This document shows positions 1 through 5,172 of a DNA stretch of 5,325 nt, piece after piece. The translations under genes were made by a program, and so were the position numbers. Source of the DNA: Glaciecola sp. UBA1851 (lineage in GTDB: Bacteria > Pseudomonadota > Gammaproteobacteria > Enterobacterales > Alteromonadaceae); assembly GCA_002338515.1 (NCBI GenBank), contig DDIL01000201.1, forward strand, positions 1 to 5,325. Direction: 5' to 3'. Position 1 is the first letter of the stretch. Every line of letters starts with the position of its first letter. A model generated the notes under the pieces. That model did no database searches and had not been told where the DNA came from. It was given only the letters and a program-made list of their open reading frames with translations.

Positions 1-99
1 GGTATTTCAATTGCCGGCGTGGCATTAATTGTGTGGGTAATGCTGAAAATACCTAGCGACACCGAAGACGAAGACAATAATAAGCAAAACGACGAGTAG
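1..99 (+). CDS. 3' end of a membrane protein gene (partial)
   Basis: Frame 1 is open from the first base to a TAG at 97-99 and gives 32 residues. They begin with a strongly hydrophobic run (GISIAGVALIVWVMLKI) that looks like a final transmembrane helix. A very acidic, Asn-rich tail (SDTEDEDNNKQNDE) follows and probably faces the cytoplasm or periplasm. The composition change from helix to charged tail and the clean stop support real coding sequence. The family cannot be named: transporters and many other integral membrane proteins end this way. The start lies outside the window. The nearest strong terminator is about 170 bp downstream, so this may be the last gene of its transcript. Confidence 0.6.
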   Translation, partial: GISIAGVALIVWVMLKIPSDTEDEDNNKQNDE

Positions 100-147
100 C
101 GTTCGTAAGGCCGTTCAATGTTGTGTTGCATGTAAGTATAGGCTTTG

Positions 148-306
148 AATAATTTAGCTCAGCTACCACTAAAGCTGAACTGTTCAGATTCCTTGCCACA
201 GATCAACTAATTAACAATAAAGGCTTTACAATCTGTTTCTGCTAAGTCACAGTACAAACAGCATAACAATAAAAGGCTCGCGGATTCGCGGGCCTTTGTC
301 GTTTTA
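148..306 (+). ncRNA. candidate small RNA or long 3' UTR
   Basis: No convincing ORF lies between the membrane-protein stop and the terminator at 272-306. A possible promoter is present: TTGCAT at 126-131, then 16 bp, then AATAAT at 148-153, one mismatch from TATAAT. Transcription from there would begin near 160 and end at the terminator, giving an RNA of about 140 nt. Near its 5' end two hairpins compete. Arm 156-164 pairs with 173-181 (nine pairs, one mismatch), while 175-180 pairs perfectly with 182-187 around a single base. The region may equally be the 3' UTR of the upstream gene. The promoter -35 is weak and no RNA family is recognised. Confidence 0.25.
272..306 (+). terminator. strong intrinsic terminator, possibly bidirectional
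   Basis: AAAGGCTCGCG (272-282) pairs with CGCGGGCCTTT (287-297) through 11 pairs, one of them T-G, around a GATT loop. The sequence GTCGTTTT follows. Read on the minus strand the same hairpin is followed by TTTTATTGTT, so it could also stop transcription leftwards. On the plus strand it would end either the membrane-protein transcript or a small RNA. It insulates the HiPIP gene from upstream reading. Confidence 0.75.
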
Positions 307-320
307 GGGTTATTGTAAAA

Positions 321-339
321 AAGAATTATTATCATTAGC
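321..339 (+). promoter_or_regulatory. Fur-box-like operator upstream of HiPIP gene
   Basis: AAGAATTATTATCATTAGC matches the classic 19-bp Fur box (GATAATGATAATCATTATC) at 14 of 19 positions, with the right half nearly exact (8 of 9). It sits 24 bp before the HiPIP start. It also covers TATTAT (327-332), a plausible -10 element, so a bound repressor would block RNA polymerase. Iron control would suit an iron-sulfur protein, but AT-rich leaders match this pattern by chance fairly often. No clear -35 is visible. Confidence 0.35.
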
Positions 340-362
340 GTTTTATATTTAAGGAAACAAGC

Positions 363-653
363 ATGAAATCAGTTAATCGTCGTGATTTTCTAAAACTAAC
401 GGGCTCAGGTTTAATCGGGATGACAATAGGTGGCGTTGCTTTAAGAGCTAACGCACAAGAAAGAGTTGACCCAGCATCACAACAAGCTGCGGCACTTAAA
501 TATGTTGAAAAGTCTCCAGTAGAAGGGTCTTACTGTGACAATTGTATGTATATTGCGGGTGAAGATGGTGCTGATTGGCGTCCATGCGCAATCTTCCCAG
601 GTAAAGTAGTGGCAGCTAAAGGCTGGTGCTCAGCTTGGATGAAAAAGCCTTAA
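363..653 (+). CDS. high-potential iron-sulfur protein (HiPIP), Tat-exported
   Basis: HiPIPs are small periplasmic electron carriers that hold one [4Fe-4S] cluster cycling between the 3+ and 2+ states. They typically pass electrons from a bc1 complex to terminal oxidases, reductases or photosynthetic centres. The 96-residue product begins with a twin-arginine signal (N-R-R-D-F-L-K, residues 5-11), a hydrophobic stretch and a likely cleavage site after A-N-A (31), leaving about 65 residues. Four cysteines, C58, C61, C75 and C89, have spacing C-x2-C-x13-C-x13-C. Flanking aromatics Y57, W88 and W92 are typical of the family. Tat export fits a cluster inserted before translocation. The start is supported by AAGGA (351-355), 7 bp upstream. 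It stands alone: a terminator lies upstream and a convergent gene begins its 3' end 3 bp away. Its redox partner is not in the window. Confidence 0.95.
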   Translation: MKSVNRRDFLKLTGSGLIGMTIGGVALRANAQERVDPASQQAAALKYVEKSPVEGSYCDNCMYIAGEDGADWRPCAIFPGKVVAAKGWCSAWMKKP

Positions 654-656
654 GTT

Positions 657-2339
657 TTAATGCGCTATAGGCCTCATCGCCTCTTTTGTTGATGAATGAT
701 TTATAGCACTTTGCGCAAACTCAGGTTTTATAATCTTGTTGCTCGCCTTTTCATATTGGTGAGCAACATTTAACACCAACCCATCCTCATACTGTCCCGC
801 AATAAAACTAACACCTACAGGTAAACCTTTCATATTGCCCATTGGAACGGTTATGTGCGGATACCCAGCAATCGCGGCCATATATCCAATACCCGCAAAA
901 CCGCCTGGAAAACTATCGCCATATATTGCGTCTATTAAAAAAGCTGGAGTTTGTGATGGAGTCATTAAAACATCTACTTCATGCTCTTTAAGTAATTTGT
1001 CTATGCCATCTTTCTGTGTCGCTTGCTTAAGATATTTTGCAATTGTGTCGTAGTTTTTGTCATAGCCTGTTTTTTCTTGAGCTTGGGTAAATAAGCTTTG
1101 ACCAAATAATACAAGTTCACGAGGATTGTCTTGATTAAATGCAATAAGCTCCTGCAGGTTGCGCACCTCTACTGTGTCAGGTGTGGAGGCCAAATATTTG
1201 TTTAGCTCTTCTTTGAATTCAATCAGTAACAGTTCGAGTGACTTTTGCCAAAACTCATCGGGCATATCAATATCTTGATCAATTTCGACTATTTTTGCGC
1301 CCTGTGCTTCAAGTGTGCTGATAGCTTCATTAAAATTATCTATAATAGCTTTGTGATTAGACTGCACTTTCCTTAGCACCCCAATCTTTATGCCTTCCAA
1401 TGAGTTATCTAGCCTTTCTATATAATCTTCCTTTTTCTCATCAGCTAACTCGGTTGAGCTATCTTGCGTGTCAGTGCCAGCCATAACATTCATCATCAAT
1501 GCAGCGTCTTTTACGCTTCTAGTCATGGGACCTGCGGTATCTTGAATCGCGGAAATTGGAATGATGTGGCGTCTAGAAAGTAGCCCAACCGTGGGCTTGA
1601 ATCCTACAATGCCGTTCATTGTGGATGGACAAATTATGGAGCCGTTAGTTTCTGTGCCAATTGCTAAAGGAGCAAACTGCGCTGCAACAGCCGCACCTGA
1701 GCCGGACGATGAACCACATGGTGTTCTATCTAAACTATGCGGGTTGCGGGTTTGACCACCTAAAGCACTCCAACCACTTATTGAATCGTTGTCTCTAAAA
1801 TTAGCCCATTGCGACAAATTGCTTTTTGCTAAAATAATCGCCCCTTGTAGCTTCAATTTGGCAATAATTGGGGCATCTCTTAATGTAAAGTTGTTTTGCA
1901 ATGCCAACGATCCCGCTGTAGTGGGCAGCTCACTCGTTTCAACATTGTCTTTTACAATAACAGGAACGCCATGTAACTTTCCTAATGTTTGGTCTTGCTT
2001 GATAGCTTGTCTAGCTTGAATGTCTTTCTCTTTGGCCTCTTCTAATGCATTAGGGTTAATAGATAGTATGGCTTGGATACCGTTCTCGCCTTTATCGTAT
2101 TTTTCAATCCGCTTTAAATACAGTTGAACCAGTCTTTCTGAAGATAGCTTACCTGAAGCAATTAATTCGGCTTGTTGGTAGGCACTTAAATCCAAAATTG
2201 GTACCTTACCGAGTTCCGTGACAGTTTTCGCATTGGTAGCGGTAATTGAGCATACAAGATAAAGACAAAATAAACTGACTAGTCGTAACTTATTGTGTAA
2301 ATGTTTGAAAAACGTTGGCTTTGTTGATTGACACATCAT
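657..2339 (-). CDS. secreted amidase-signature family hydrolase
   Basis: Amidase-signature enzymes hydrolyse amide bonds with a Ser-cisSer-Lys triad. In the 560-residue product starting at ATG 2337-2339, the lysine is K130 in VIVKDN, the cis-serine lies in the C-G-S-S-S-G-S-G loop (S210-S212) and the nucleophile is S234 in GTETNGSI. The Gly/Ser-rich signature is complete, so the enzyme should be active. Residues 1-37 form a Sec signal (basic n-region, hydrophobic LVSLFCLYLV, likely cut after ATNA), so it acts in the periplasm or outside the cell. This argues against GatA of the tRNA amidotransferase, as does the lack of gatB and gatC nearby. Secreted peptide amidase (Pam-like) is a possible analogue, but the substrate is unknown. 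The frame extends upstream to TTG 2384, but that start has no ribosome site and would put extra residues before the signal. ATG 2339 or 2336 is preferred, with weak GAGTG (2348-2352) upstream. Confidence 0.92.
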   Translation of the reverse strand: MMCQSTKPTFFKHLHNKLRLVSLFCLYLVCSITATNAKTVTELGKVPILDLSAYQQAELIASGKLSSERLVQLYLKRIEKYDKGENGIQAILSINPNALEEAKEKDIQARQAIKQDQTLGKLHGVPVIVKDNVETSELPTTAGSLALQNNFTLRDAPIIAKLKLQGAIILAKSNLSQWANFRDNDSISGWSALGGQTRNPHSLDRTPCGSSSGSGAAVAAQFAPLAIGTETNGSIICPSTMNGIVGFKPTVGLLSRRHIIPISAIQDTAGPMTRSVKDAALMMNVMAGTDTQDSSTELADEKKEDYIERLDNSLEGIKIGVLRKVQSNHKAIIDNFNEAISTLEAQGAKIVEIDQDIDMPDEFWQKSLELLLIEFKEELNKYLASTPDTVEVRNLQELIAFNQDNPRELVLFGQSLFTQAQEKTGYDKNYDTIAKYLKQATQKDGIDKLLKEHEVDVLMTPSQTPAFLIDAIYGDSFPGGFAGIGYMAAIAGYPHITVPMGNMKGLPVGVSFIAGQYEDGLVLNVAHQYEKASNKIIKPEFAQSAINHSSTKEAMRPIAH

Positions 2340-2424
2340 TATTATTGCACTCAAATATACATGGTTTGAAAACAAACTAACCAATTCGTTAATGATTTAC
2401 AACATCAAATACATAGGAAGCTAA
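2340..2424. promoter_or_regulatory. divergent promoter spacer between amidase and GST genes
   Basis: This 85-bp AT-rich spacer must carry promoters for both directions. Rightwards, TTGAAA (2366-2371), 16 bp and GTTAAT (2388-2393) is the best pair, with five and four matches to consensus, placing the start near 2400 and a leader of about 25 nt. Leftwards, TATATT (reverse of 2354-2359) is the only -10-like sequence, but its -35 is poor and it would leave almost no leader, so the amidase promoter is unresolved. No clear operator palindrome is seen. Confidence 0.3.
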
Positions 2425-3021
2425 ATGATAATTTATGGGGATAAACGTTCAGGAAATTGTTACAAAATTCAATTAGTTTGCGCCTTGCTAAATATTCAGC
2501 ATGAGTGGATTGATATAGATGTAATGGCTGGCGAATGCCAAACTGCTGAGTTTAAGAAGCTAAACCCAAATGCCAAAATTCCACTAATGGTATTAGATAA
2601 TGGTGAAACGCTCAGTGAATCAAATGCCATTCTAAACTATTTGGCAACCAACTCTGCCCTTTTACCAGTCGATTCATTCCAGTATGCAAAAATGCTCCAA
2701 TGGCAGTTCTTTGAGCAATATAGTCATGAACCTTATATTGCTGTTGCTAGATTTATAAAACTTTATCAAGGTTTGCCAGATAATAGATTACAAGAATATC
2801 AATCTAAACATGAGCCCGGTTATAAGGCGTTAAATGTCATGGAAAAGCAATTAGAAAATACCGAGTATTTGATTGCTAGCGAGCTAACTTGTGCAGATTT
2901 AAGTTTATATGCATATACTCATGTCGCTCACGAAGGTGGTTTCTCGCTTCAGGCTTATCCTAAAATACAGGCTTGGTTGCGCCGTATCAGTTCAATAAAT
3001 GGTTACATTAAAATGAATTGA
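2425..3021 (+). CDS. glutathione S-transferase family protein
   Basis: The 198-residue product has the two-domain cytosolic GST fold, at normal length. Residues 1-75 form the thioredoxin-like glutathione site. The opening YGDKRSGNCYK places S9 (or N11/C12) at the catalytic helix start, P53 in KIPLM is the expected cis-proline, and E65-S66 in SESNAIL is the usual contact for the glutathione gamma-glutamyl group. Residues 85-198 are the all-helical domain, with the N-capping box T155-x-x-D158 (LTCADLSLYAY). There is no signal peptide, so it is cytoplasmic. Such proteins conjugate or reduce electrophiles and peroxides with glutathione, but the substrate cannot be read from sequence. AGGA (2415-2418) lies 6 bp before the ATG. 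It is divergent from the amidase gene and ends at its own terminator, so it is probably monocistronic. Confidence 0.9.
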   Translation: MIIYGDKRSGNCYKIQLVCALLNIQHEWIDIDVMAGECQTAEFKKLNPNAKIPLMVLDNGETLSESNAILNYLATNSALLPVDSFQYAKMLQWQFFEQYSHEPYIAVARFIKLYQGLPDNRLQEYQSKHEPGYKALNVMEKQLENTEYLIASELTCADLSLYAYTHVAHEGGFSLQAYPKIQAWLRRISSINGYIKMN

Positions 3022-3027
3022 AGAAAT

Positions 3028-3064
3028 AGGCTATTTGCATTATGAGGTTGGAAATTGCCTTTTT
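3028..3064 (+). terminator. intrinsic terminator after the GST gene
   Basis: Six bases after the GST stop, AGGCTATTT (3028-3036) pairs with AAATTGCCT (3052-3060), eight pairs with one T-T mismatch around a 15-nt loop. TTTT (3061-3064) follows directly. The loop is longer than ideal, but position and U-tract fit. Confidence 0.55.
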
Positions 3065-3207
3065 CTGATTTGTATCAATAAACCTAACATTGGTTGGAAA
3101 AAGGGTTTTAGTTTGACCGTTGTGAGCCTATAGCCGACATACGTTTTCTAAATTTGAAGAAATTTTATTGTTCATTTTCACGAAAAATATTGAAGCCTTG
3201 ACTGACC
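3065..3207. other. AT-rich intergenic stretch, nothing assigned
   Basis: No ORF with a ribosome site, no RNA gene and no convincing repeat is seen here. Small palindromes occur (CTATAG inside the GCCTATAGCC block near 3130, and TTTTC/GAAAA near 3180), but they are too short to carry meaning. It may be decayed sequence between the GST terminator and the hairpin cluster. Confidence 0.4.
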
Positions 3208-3306
3208 CTTAAGAGGCAGTTTCCTGCCCGTCACCACCGCGCAGGCGGTGGTCTGCTAAGAGGCAGAAACCTGCGGTTGAACAATCTCTTCGTACGTTTT
3301 GCAGAC
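3208..3306. repeat. hairpin cluster with duplicated 18-bp unit (REP/MITE-like)
   Basis: A unit TAAGAGGCAGnnnCCTGC occurs twice in direct orientation, at 3210-3227 (nnn=TTT) and 3257-3274 (nnn=AAA). Each copy folds on itself: GGCAG 3215-3219 with CTGCC 3224-3228, and GCAG 3263-3266 with CTGC 3271-3274. Between them is a perfect 8-bp GC-rich stem, ACCACCGC (3233-3240) with GCGGTGGT (3245-3252), whose loop is GCAG. GCAG and CTGC blocks alternate six times in 60 bp, so several folds compete. A wider fold also exists: 3251-3256 with 3301-3306 (GTCTGC/GCAGAC), enclosing 3258-3262 with 3286-3290 (AAGAG/CTCTT). The block is clearly richer in GC than its flanks. This resembles REP elements or small non-autonomous transposable elements, but I cannot name the family. 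There are no long U-tracts, so it is not a simple terminator. Confidence 0.6.
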
Positions 3307-3312
3307 CTTCAT
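3256..3312 (-). pseudogene. 18-codon ORF, possible cut-off start of a REP-associated transposase-like gene
   Basis: On the minus strand GAAGG (reverse of 3320-3324) lies 7 bp before an ATG at 3312, a textbook ribosome site. The ORF reads MKVCKTYEEIVQPQVSAS and then stops at TAG inside the repeat cluster. A leader ORF of 10 codons (MRRRFVNDVI, 3357-3325) ends just over the ribosome site. The peptide reads like a genuine N-terminus. Its PQVS segment resembles, from memory only, the opening of Y1-type REP-associated transposases of marine gammaproteobacteria, which lie among REP hairpins. That link is inference. It could instead be a leader peptide or chance. Confidence 0.3.
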
Positions 3313-3466
3313 CTACTCGCCTTCTTAGATAACATCATTAACGAATCGTCTACGCATGCAAACTATGTAATTAGTGAAATTAGAGGATCAAAAATATATT
3401 GATTTTTAATTCCATTCTTATTTGTGGTTTCGAAAGAATTTTTGAACATTTGCGGTCATGTTGTTA
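3313..3466. other. intergenic sequence between repeat cluster and palindrome
   Basis: Apart from the minus-strand ribosome site and 10-codon ORF at its left end, this AT-rich segment shows no gene. TTGAAC at 3442-3447 is a possible -35 for the thioredoxin-like gene, but no good -10 lies at the proper distance, so the promoter is not resolved. Confidence 0.3.
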
Positions 3467-3486
3467 ACCACTCATTAATGAGTGGT
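3467..3486. promoter_or_regulatory. perfect 20-bp palindrome, candidate operator
   Basis: ACCACTCATT (3467-3476) is followed directly by its exact reverse complement (3477-3486). It sits 28 bp before the thioredoxin-like ATG and 14 bp before its ribosome site, where a dimeric repressor would act. With no loop bases it suits a protein-binding site better than an RNA hairpin, but on the plus strand ATTTCTAGTTTT follows, so a weak terminator is possible. No regulator gene is adjacent. Confidence 0.5.
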
Positions 3487-3514
3487 ATTTCTAGTTTTAA
3501 AAAAGGCAAACAAA

Positions 3515-3772
3515 ATGAAAAAATTTCAGTTTTTAATATTAATTACAGTGTTAGCGATGTTTAATTCATTAGCTTATGCTTCTGAAAAAAACAGCGGCGT
3601 ATATGCAATCACCTTCCATGCAGATTGGTGTGGGAGTTGTAAAAAATTGGAACCCATGATGACAAAAGCAAGAGGGAAAGCAGATCTAGACAATCAAACC
3701 ATTTTATTTGTGACAGCTAAAAGCGTTGTTGCAAATTACTTTCTATCGAAAACCACCCGCAAATACAGCTAG
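3515..3772 (+). pseudogene. exported thioredoxin-like protein, truncated
   Basis: The start is ATG 3515, with AAAAGG (3501-3506) 8 bp upstream. The frame runs back to a GTG at 3482, but that falls inside the palindrome and lacks a ribosome site. The 85-residue product has a Sec signal (MKKFQFLILITVLAMF..., likely cut after AYA at 22) and then the first part of a thioredoxin fold. The active site W-C-G-S-C (38-42) sits in FHADWCGSCKKL, followed by helix PMMTKAR and strand TILFVTA. After residue 68 the sequence stops looking like thioredoxin. The cis-proline loop and last two strands are missing, so about 60 mature residues remain where a domain needs about 100. The tail KSVVANYFLSKTTRKYS appears to come from unrelated DNA. 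The gene was probably a periplasmic thiol-disulfide protein broken by a deletion or insertion near 3719. A functional mini-protein is unlikely but not excluded. Confidence 0.7.
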
Positions 3773-3840
3773 CACAGAGTCTAGTCGGTAGCGTTAATTT
3801 GTCCTATACTCGTCGAATAGCCTCCAGAGCAAGCAGATGA
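3721..3840 (+). pseudogene. 39-codon open stretch, possible gene fragment
   Basis: In a frame different from the truncated thioredoxin tail, the DNA is open from just after a TAA at 3718-3720 to TGA 3838-3840. Parts such as LLSIENHPQIQLAQSLVGSV have protein-like composition. There is no start codon with a ribosome site and no recognised family. It may be foreign sequence that replaced the thioredoxin 3' end, or a chance open frame. Confidence 0.2.
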
Positions 3841-3888
3841 CGTTGAATTCTTTTAGCTTAACCGGTTATCCAATAAAAAAATCATGGT

Positions 3889-5172
3889 TCATTTATATTC
3901 TATATTTTTGATATAAATAGTCTGCGCATCTTTTAATAGTAAAAATCCTGCCACCATGTGCAAGCGAGTTAAATCAGCTGTTTTAAACGCTTCTAAAGGT
4001 AAATTAAATGTTTGCCATTCATCTGTTAATAGGATCGGAACTCTTGTTTCTGAACCATCATCAGGGTCATAAATGTCTTTTATTACAATAAACGCTAAAC
4101 CACTCTTTTCAGATGACTTAGCTACTATTTGCAGAGTTTTATAACTTGAATAGTCTTTTGCTACTTTATCTGCGAATGCTTGAGAACGATTTGTAAAATA
4201 CGTCACTCCCCATTCTGCTTTCGGGAAGTGCATTTCAAATTCGCCAATTTTATAATTGTTATAAATTCGCCAATTGTCATTACTGTTAGATTGTGAGTAA
4301 CCCATAACAAAGAATAAGTTATTTAGTCCACCATTTGTAAAAACCTTGGGATAACCAATCTCACTATTAATGTCATATACTTTACTCAATTCTTTTATCG
4401 TAGTTTTATCAAAAGCAGTAGATTTGCTTTTTATCAAGCGCACTAATTGGTTACCTATTATTTCAAGATTATCGTACAACATGTTTAAGTAAGGTGATTT
4501 TGCCATTGCATGATTATAAAGTTGCAAATTAGATTGGTGGTTCAATATTGTCGAAAACGATTGCTGGTAAGTGCTAAACTTATCTTTGGCAATATAGGAT
4601 GGTCGCTGAAAAAATATTAGGTCTTCAAAATTTGCATTATCGAAGTTACGTTTAACTTCTTTAATTGTATCGTTGTATACCTCCTCTCTAAACTGAATGT
4701 CATCAACCAAATTATAATATTGATATAATAGCTGTTCTATGTCAGTCCCTTGAAGTTTATTGAGAAAGCCTGAGTTCTTTAAAGAATCAAACCCGCTTCT
4801 ATTAACTAATAAAAATTCAAGATTCATTAAATTACTCGTCGTTTCTGAAAAAATTAATAAATCTTGCCAAGTGTACGACTCTGAGGTGAATATAATGTCG
4901 AGAAGATAATCAATTCTAGTATACATGCTGACACGTTTATTACTCAGCATCTTTAATTCTTGAAGATCAGATTGAATGTTTGTTGAAATACTCGTCAAGT
5001 ATGCTTCTAGCGACACCTGATCTTTGCTATTTTGATTAATATTACTAATTTGCAATGCAATTAAAATACCTAAAACAACAAGTATAATTTCACCGGTAGC
5101 ATAGGCTAAATATTTACTTAAATGTTTTTCATCGATCAGCTTTTTTCTTATTCTTTTTAATACTAGGAACAT
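3889..5172 (-). CDS. DUF6090-like membrane-anchored protein with C-terminal beta-sandwich
   Basis: The 427-residue product has a short basic N-terminus (KRIRKKLIDEKHLSKYLAYA) and one transmembrane helix at about 27-43 (GEIILVVLGILIALQIS). This matches the start of DUF6090 proteins (YxIGEIxLVVxGILIALxxNxxN), which are abundant in Bacteroidota. Residues 50-260 are mostly helical, with the family-like RSGFDSLKNSGFL segment at 125-137, and should lie in the periplasm. Residues about 285-427 are strand-rich (TLQIVAKS, LAFIVIKDI, EWQTFNLPLEAF, TIYIKNIEY), like galactose-binding or CBM-type jelly-rolls, so this part may bind a ligand. No catalytic motif is seen and the function is unknown. AAGGG (reverse of 5180-5184) lies 7 bp before the ATG. 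The gene is visibly more AT-rich than the HiPIP gene, hinting at transfer. It stands alone, converging on the broken thioredoxin gene. Confidence 0.8.
   Translation of the reverse strand: MFLVLKRIRKKLIDEKHLSKYLAYATGEIILVVLGILIALQISNINQNSKDQVSLEAYLTSISTNIQSDLQELKMLSNKRVSMYTRIDYLLDIIFTSESYTWQDLLIFSETTSNLMNLEFLLVNRSGFDSLKNSGFLNKLQGTDIEQLLYQYYNLVDDIQFREEVYNDTIKEVKRNFDNANFEDLIFFQRPSYIAKDKFSTYQQSFSTILNHQSNLQLYNHAMAKSPYLNMLYDNLEIIGNQLVRLIKSKSTAFDKTTIKELSKVYDINSEIGYPKVFTNGGLNNLFFVMGYSQSNSNDNWRIYNNYKIGEFEMHFPKAEWGVTYFTNRSQAFADKVAKDYSSYKTLQIVAKSSEKSGLAFIVIKDIYDPDDGSETRVPILLTDEWQTFNLPLEAFKTADLTRLHMVAGFLLLKDAQTIYIKNIEYK

Noticed and set aside
150..200. tRNA-like text (TAGCTCAG block and GTTCAGATTCC)
   Set aside because: The motifs resemble D-arm and T-arm sequences, but no acceptor stem, anticodon arm or CCA end can be built at the right distances.
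669..687. Terminator for the HiPIP gene (AGGC/GCCT hairpin then CTTTTG)
   Set aside because: The stem is only 4 bp, and the sequence is explained as coding for the amidase C-terminus.
835..2019. Plus-strand ORFs of 64-76 codons inside the amidase gene
   Set aside because: They are antisense shadows of a conserved enzyme and have no ribosome sites or recognisable domains.
657..2339. GatA subunit of the Glu-tRNA(Gln) amidotransferase
   Set aside because: The product carries an export signal and there is no gatB or gatC nearby. The shared triad is general to the amidase-signature family.
3210..3274. CRISPR array (the hairpin repeat recalls type I-F style CTGCC/GGCAG stems)
   Set aside because: Only two imperfect 18-bp copies are present, the material between them is itself a perfect hairpin rather than a spacer, and no cas gene is seen.
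3276..3282. Integron attC core-like GTTGAAC
   Set aside because: A matching RYYYAAC partner with the internal paired boxes is not found at attC distances, and there is no integrase.
3859..3868. TAACCGGTTA palindrome near the ends of the thioredoxin remnant and the DUF6090-like gene
   Set aside because: Ten bases is short, and it is not followed by a T-run on either strand, so neither terminator nor operator can be supported.
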